From contig CM042565.1 of the NCBI GenBank assembly GCA_023630585.1, positions 15,983,013-16,047,012 on the forward strand: a stretch of 64,000 bases of DNA, read 5' to 3'. Within the stretch, counting starts at the first letter, position 1; each line of letters starts with the position of its first letter. The notes under the pieces were generated by a model that saw only the letters and a list, made by a program, of their open reading frames with translations, was not told the origin of the DNA and searched no databases. The translations under genes and the position numbers were made by a program. This document shows, piece after piece, positions 60,151-64,000 of the stretch. Source of the DNA: Cranoglanis bouderius. Lineage: Eukaryota > Chordata > Actinopteri > Siluriformes > Cranoglanididae.

Positions 60151-62040
60151 CCAACAGTTTCACATCCACAAAGAAAAACGACAACGGGAAAAAAAAATTT
60201 ACGTGATTTCTGTTATTCTTTGCGTCTTTTTTTCCTGACAACATGAACATAAAGGGCTTTCTTGCATACCCCAACGTCGCTTGTCTACTGTACAAAGCAA
60301 TCAAATACCGTACGTAATTACAATTAATACATCGAATACAAAAACAGCATCACAATGGGTTGCGCCATCTTGAAACATTCGTAAGGGTTTTTGAAAACAG
60401 CGTTTTACAGATTTATCCATTTCAGAGAGCGGATTCAAGAGCGGATTCGGTCCGGTGGTTGAAAAAAATGCTACTTTAGCATGGATTTTTAAATGTACCA
60501 ATATCAGCATGGGCTTCGCTTTAGCGTGAAGCTGTTTGAATGAAACCTGGACCACAACGGAGTACGAACAATTCTGAACGAAGACTACAGTACGTGTAGT
60601 CTTTTATTCCAACAAATGTTGTGCTAACACAATTAGCTATTAGCCAACGTCTAAGAGCTACAATGAAATATAAAGTCACATTTACGAACTAGACTTTACA
60701 AGGTATCCAGTACGTTCAATCAAACCTTCGTTGTTAATAAACCTAGATAATCTAGATTCACGTTCATGTTGGGCGCCAACGAGTACAAAAAAAACGATCT
60801 CTGGCTAGGCTGAAGTTTGTTGGTGCGCTTATGGATATTAATGGGTGGAGTCAGTGAAAACAGGCTACGAGTTGTATAGGCAGAAAAAAATACTCAACGT
60901 TAATGTTTATTCAAAATATTAATAATTCTTTAGAGTAAAACTCACCTGATGGTGTTTTGGAAATAGAAATGCAAGAATTAAAATGTAACAGTGGACTGAT
61001 TTAGCCAGTAAGAAAACTGCCAGCGAGCTGAAAACTCAGCCTGTGATCCGTGTTTAGCATAGTGATCTGGATTTATTTATTTATTTATTTTTTGCTGTTT
61101 GCTTGCCAAAATCTTGACACTTTAAAACTCGCCCCTGAGCCCAGCACCCGAGAACATCCTGGCTCGCTCTGTACCGGATTTTTGTGTTGCGTAGCTTTGT
61201 TCAGGGCCGAGCTGCTCCCTTCTGCTCCTTGACCTTCCGAAGTCATGGCTCAGCAGTCTACTCTGCCGTGTGGATAATTAAATCCCCGTACCGACCTCGA
61301 CCCGATCAGCCGAGCCCACAATCAATGACCGATTCTCAAAACAAACCAATTCGCTAATGGGCTGACGTATTGTTTCAATTTAGCCTCGCGGTGAATTTAT
61401 CGTCGTCCACACGGAGATCGATGGAGAAGTAAAAGACCTCTGCAGCGCTTTGGACATTTTGTGTCCTGCTTCTACCTAAAGACAACCAGGTTTGTCACAA
61501 AGCCAAAAAGGAATTAATGTGACCGAACAGGACCGAACAGGATAATCAGCTCGGATGGTCGAGGTGTTACCGTGGATAATTCATATAAATTAGGTACAGC
61601 CGGATGGCAGAGGATCGGATTAAACAAAAGGTAATTTATCCCTAATCAATTTTACTGCAGTTTATTTATTTATTTATTTATTTATTTATTGTTATTTTTA
61701 CGCGAGTGTGACTCACCTTCTTAGACGATACACTACACATCCTGATATATAATCAATGATCCAGGAAGCATCTCAAAACAAATTTTATTGTTAAATGGTG
61801 GAGTCGATTTTGAACGTCACCTCTTTGAGCTTTTAAAAAAAAAAAAAAAAAACATTATTTATGTTTTGAAGGTCATTAAAGGACTAATTGAAGGACGACG
61901 TACTGGTCTTGTGAAGTGATGAAGAGGGTTTTAGCACATAAGACACACAAGTTTGGATCTTCTGCTCACTAAACATACATCAAGCATCTCTGATTAATAT
62001 ATGTTTAAAATGTGGCTTAAAAATGTACTTTTTGTAGATT
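60151..62040. other. Unrecognised flank sequence
   Basis: (TTTA)n runs lie at 61071-61091 and 61660-61690, and a poly-A at 61832-61850. The segment 61100-61620 is CpG-containing, repeat-free and a candidate conserved block. No exon was recognised. Confidence 0.4.
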
Positions 62041-62061
62041 TCTTATTATTATTATTATTAT

Positions 62062-62099
<38 letters not shown>

Positions 62100-62100
62100 A
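62041..62100. repeat. (TTA)n-(TAG)n compound microsatellite
   Basis: TTA units switch directly to about 12 TAG units. Confidence 0.96.
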
Positions 62101-62220
62101 TTTCTTAATTAGTATTTAATTTCAGTTATTTACTTTGTTTTAAATTGCAAAAACATAATTGAACATTTAATTGTATTTATTTAATGTAAATTACAAATCA
62201 TTGCTCATTTTATCCACTTC

Positions 62221-63190
62221 ATTATTTTATTTTTAAAAGAAAATTTTCATTTATTTTCCCTGTTCATTTGCTGTATAAAGAAGAAGAACAAGAACAAGAA
62301 GAAGAAGAAAAAGAAGAAGAAGAAGAAATAGAATTATAGATTTATTTTATTTTTAAAAGAAAAATTTCATTTATTTTACCTGATCATTTGCTGTATGAAG
62401 AAGAACTAGAAGAAGAAGAACAAGAAGAAGAAGAAGAAGAAGAGCAAGAAGAAGAAGAAATAGAAGAAGAAGAAGAAGAAGAAGAAGAAGAGCAAGAAGA
62501 AGAAGAAGAAGAAGAAGAGCAAGAAGAAGAAGAACAACAAGAACAAGAAGAAGAAGAGCAAGAAGAAGAAGAAATAGAAGAAGAAATAGAAGAAGAAGAA
62601 ATAGAAGAAGAAATAGAAGAAGAAGAACAACAACAACAACAAGAACAAGAAGAAGAAATAGAAGAAGAGCAAGAAGAAGAAGAAATAGAAGAAGAAATAG
62701 AAGAAGAGCAAGAAGAAGAAGAAATAGAAGAAGAAATAGAAGAAGAAATAGAAGAAGAAATAGAAGAAGAAGAAGAAGAAGAAGAAGAAGAAGAAAAAGA
62801 AGAAGAAGAAGAAGAAGAAAAAGAAATAGAATTATAGATTTATTTCATTTTTAAAAGAAAAATTTCATTTATTTTACCTGATCATTTGCTGTATAAAGAA
62901 GAACAGGAAGAAGAAGAAAAAGAAGAAGGAGAAATAGAAGAACAAGAGCAAGAAGAAGAAGAAGAAGGAGAACAAGAAGAAGAAGAAGAAGAAGAAGAAG
63001 AAGAAATAGAAGAAGAAATAGAATTATAGATTTATTTTATTTTTAAAAGAAAGATTCCATTTATTTTACCTGATCATTTGGTGTATAAAGAAGAAGAACA
63101 AGAAGAACTAGAAGAAGAAATAGAAGAAGAAGAAAAAGAAGAAGAGGAAGAAGAAGAAGAAGACGAAGAACAACAACAAAAAGAAGGAGA
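62221..63190. repeat. Compound GAA array with four copies of an AT-rich spacer
   Basis: GAA-rich blocks (62281-62331, 62400-62831, 62899-63024 and 63089-63190) are each preceded by a copy of a 60-68 bp spacer holding ttatttttaaaagaaa, catttattttacctgatcat and ttgctgtataaagaagaa (starting near 62221, 62332, 62830 and 63024). The long GAA strand is homopurine. A 149-codon Glu-rich open frame at 62388-62837 is an artefact. Confidence 0.96.
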
Positions 63191-64000
63191 ATTTAGAGCA
63201 CTAAGCCCATAATATAGTTGGTTATGTACTGTGGTGGCCTTTTCTTTTCTTTTCTTTTCTGTTTAATTGTGTTTAATGTTTAATAGAGCTTGGGATTAAA
63301 GAGCTCCTAACATTTACACACTTGAGGTAATATATTATACAGTACAATATTTAAAATGATAAATTGCATTAAAACGTTGTTGTTGTTCCTTGTTATTGAT
63401 GTTCCTCGTGTGATTCTGATTAATTTTCCTGATGCATTTTATTAAATATAAATGTATTCAAATGACTGGTTTGTTTGGAACAGTGGAGGAACTCTCAGGT
63501 AAAGCGTCCGGTGTTTGATGGATGGTCCATCTCACAGCTGTCATAATCGCTTTGCTTTTTTTCCTCTCTCTCATTTTCATCAAGCTGGCGAAATTATCAA
63601 GGCAAACTAATGACTGACAGCACCGACTGAAGCCAGTCTTTTTCTGTAGCTTTTTCACAGATGCACATCATCTTCACACCTCTGGTGCATCTCTCTGTAG
63701 TACCTGTGCCGCAAAACCGATGGCCTCATTATTTTGTGAAGCGGCTTGTCAGCAGAAACAGATTAAACAATCCACTTAAGATTCCTCCCGCTCTCCCTGA
63801 GGAACCTGCTCTGCCCATTTCTGCAGTGACCTCGGACGCCGTTGCACGTCCCTCCTTTTTCCGAGGTCTTTCACACCGCACATCGACTTTTTTGATATGT
63901 GAAACATGGGTTTTTTTGGTCTACATAAAAAGTAAATGGTTCCTCAAAGGTTCCTTAAGGAGTCTTTAGGTCACGGTCAGTTCTAGCATTCTGAAAGGTG
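63191..64000. other. Right edge, unrecognised sequence
   Basis: A short (TTTTC)n run lies at 63241-63261. The segment 63640-63860 is balanced in composition and might be conserved. A GGTTCT-type phrase, ggttcctcaaaggttcctta, lies near 63939, like the 22-23.7 kb array. No exon was recognised. Confidence 0.4.

Noticed and set aside
62388..62837. 149-codon Glu-rich open frame
   Set aside because: It is a readout of the GAA array. The opposite strand gives an equally long Phe-Leu frame.
1..64000. A new multi-gene defence, metabolic or mobile system
   Set aside because: No cluster of unknown genes exists here. All recognised coding sequence is either brinp1 or Tc1 remnants.

Overview
This is a stretch of vertebrate nuclear DNA, almost certainly from a teleost fish. 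The evidence is spliced exons of a vertebrate neural gene, several fish-type Tc1 transposons, tRNA-derived SINEs of the kind scattered through fish genomes, and a very high density of (CA)n, (CT)n and longer tandem repeats. Siluriform (catfish-like) ancestry is possible from the repeat mix, but I cannot prove it from sequence alone.

One protein-coding gene is visible: brinp1 (BMP/retinoic-acid-inducible neural-specific protein 1) on the minus strand. Three consecutive coding exons lie at 47339-47556 (start codon and signal peptide), 17772-17962 and 9960-10129. Their splice phases match exactly and together they give the first 193 residues: leader, conserved N-terminal segment and the first part of the MACPF domain. 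The 3' coding exons lie beyond the left edge. The 5' non-coding exon(s) lie to the right, either unseen in 47607-64000 or beyond it. The two introns are 29,376 bp and 7,642 bp.

The rest is intronic or 5'-flanking DNA. From left to right: a SINE half and a degenerate ~350-bp array (0.3-4 kb); TG tracts and a 740-bp polypyrimidine block (4.7-5.9 kb); a 92-bp minisatellite followed by a short interstitial telomere repeat (7.6-9.3 kb); exon; an internally deleted Tc1 (13.1-14.1 kb); exon; a repeat-poor stretch that may hold conserved regulatory DNA (18.4-22 kb); a degenerate GGTTCT-type array (22.1-23.7 kb); a 1.7-kb TACAC-type array (28.4-30 kb); a broken Tc1 (34-35.2 kb); arrays of 33 bp, CTGT and 35 bp units (39.7-41.8 and 46.2-46.9 kb); the start-codon exon, sitting between GA/CT tracts; a Tc1 with both ends present (48.5-49.9 kb); a long fold-back element (50.6-50.9 kb); a Tc1 relic near 60 kb; and a compound GAA array with a four-times repeated AT-rich spacer (62.2-63.2 kb).

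No rRNA, functional tRNA gene, CRISPR array, prokaryotic operon or viral gene was seen. I did not find a new multi-gene system. The most unusual things are structural: minisatellite evolution, miniature inverted-repeat families, two half-elements that complement each other, and a microsatellite that forms the polypyrimidine tract of the brinp1 start-exon acceptor.
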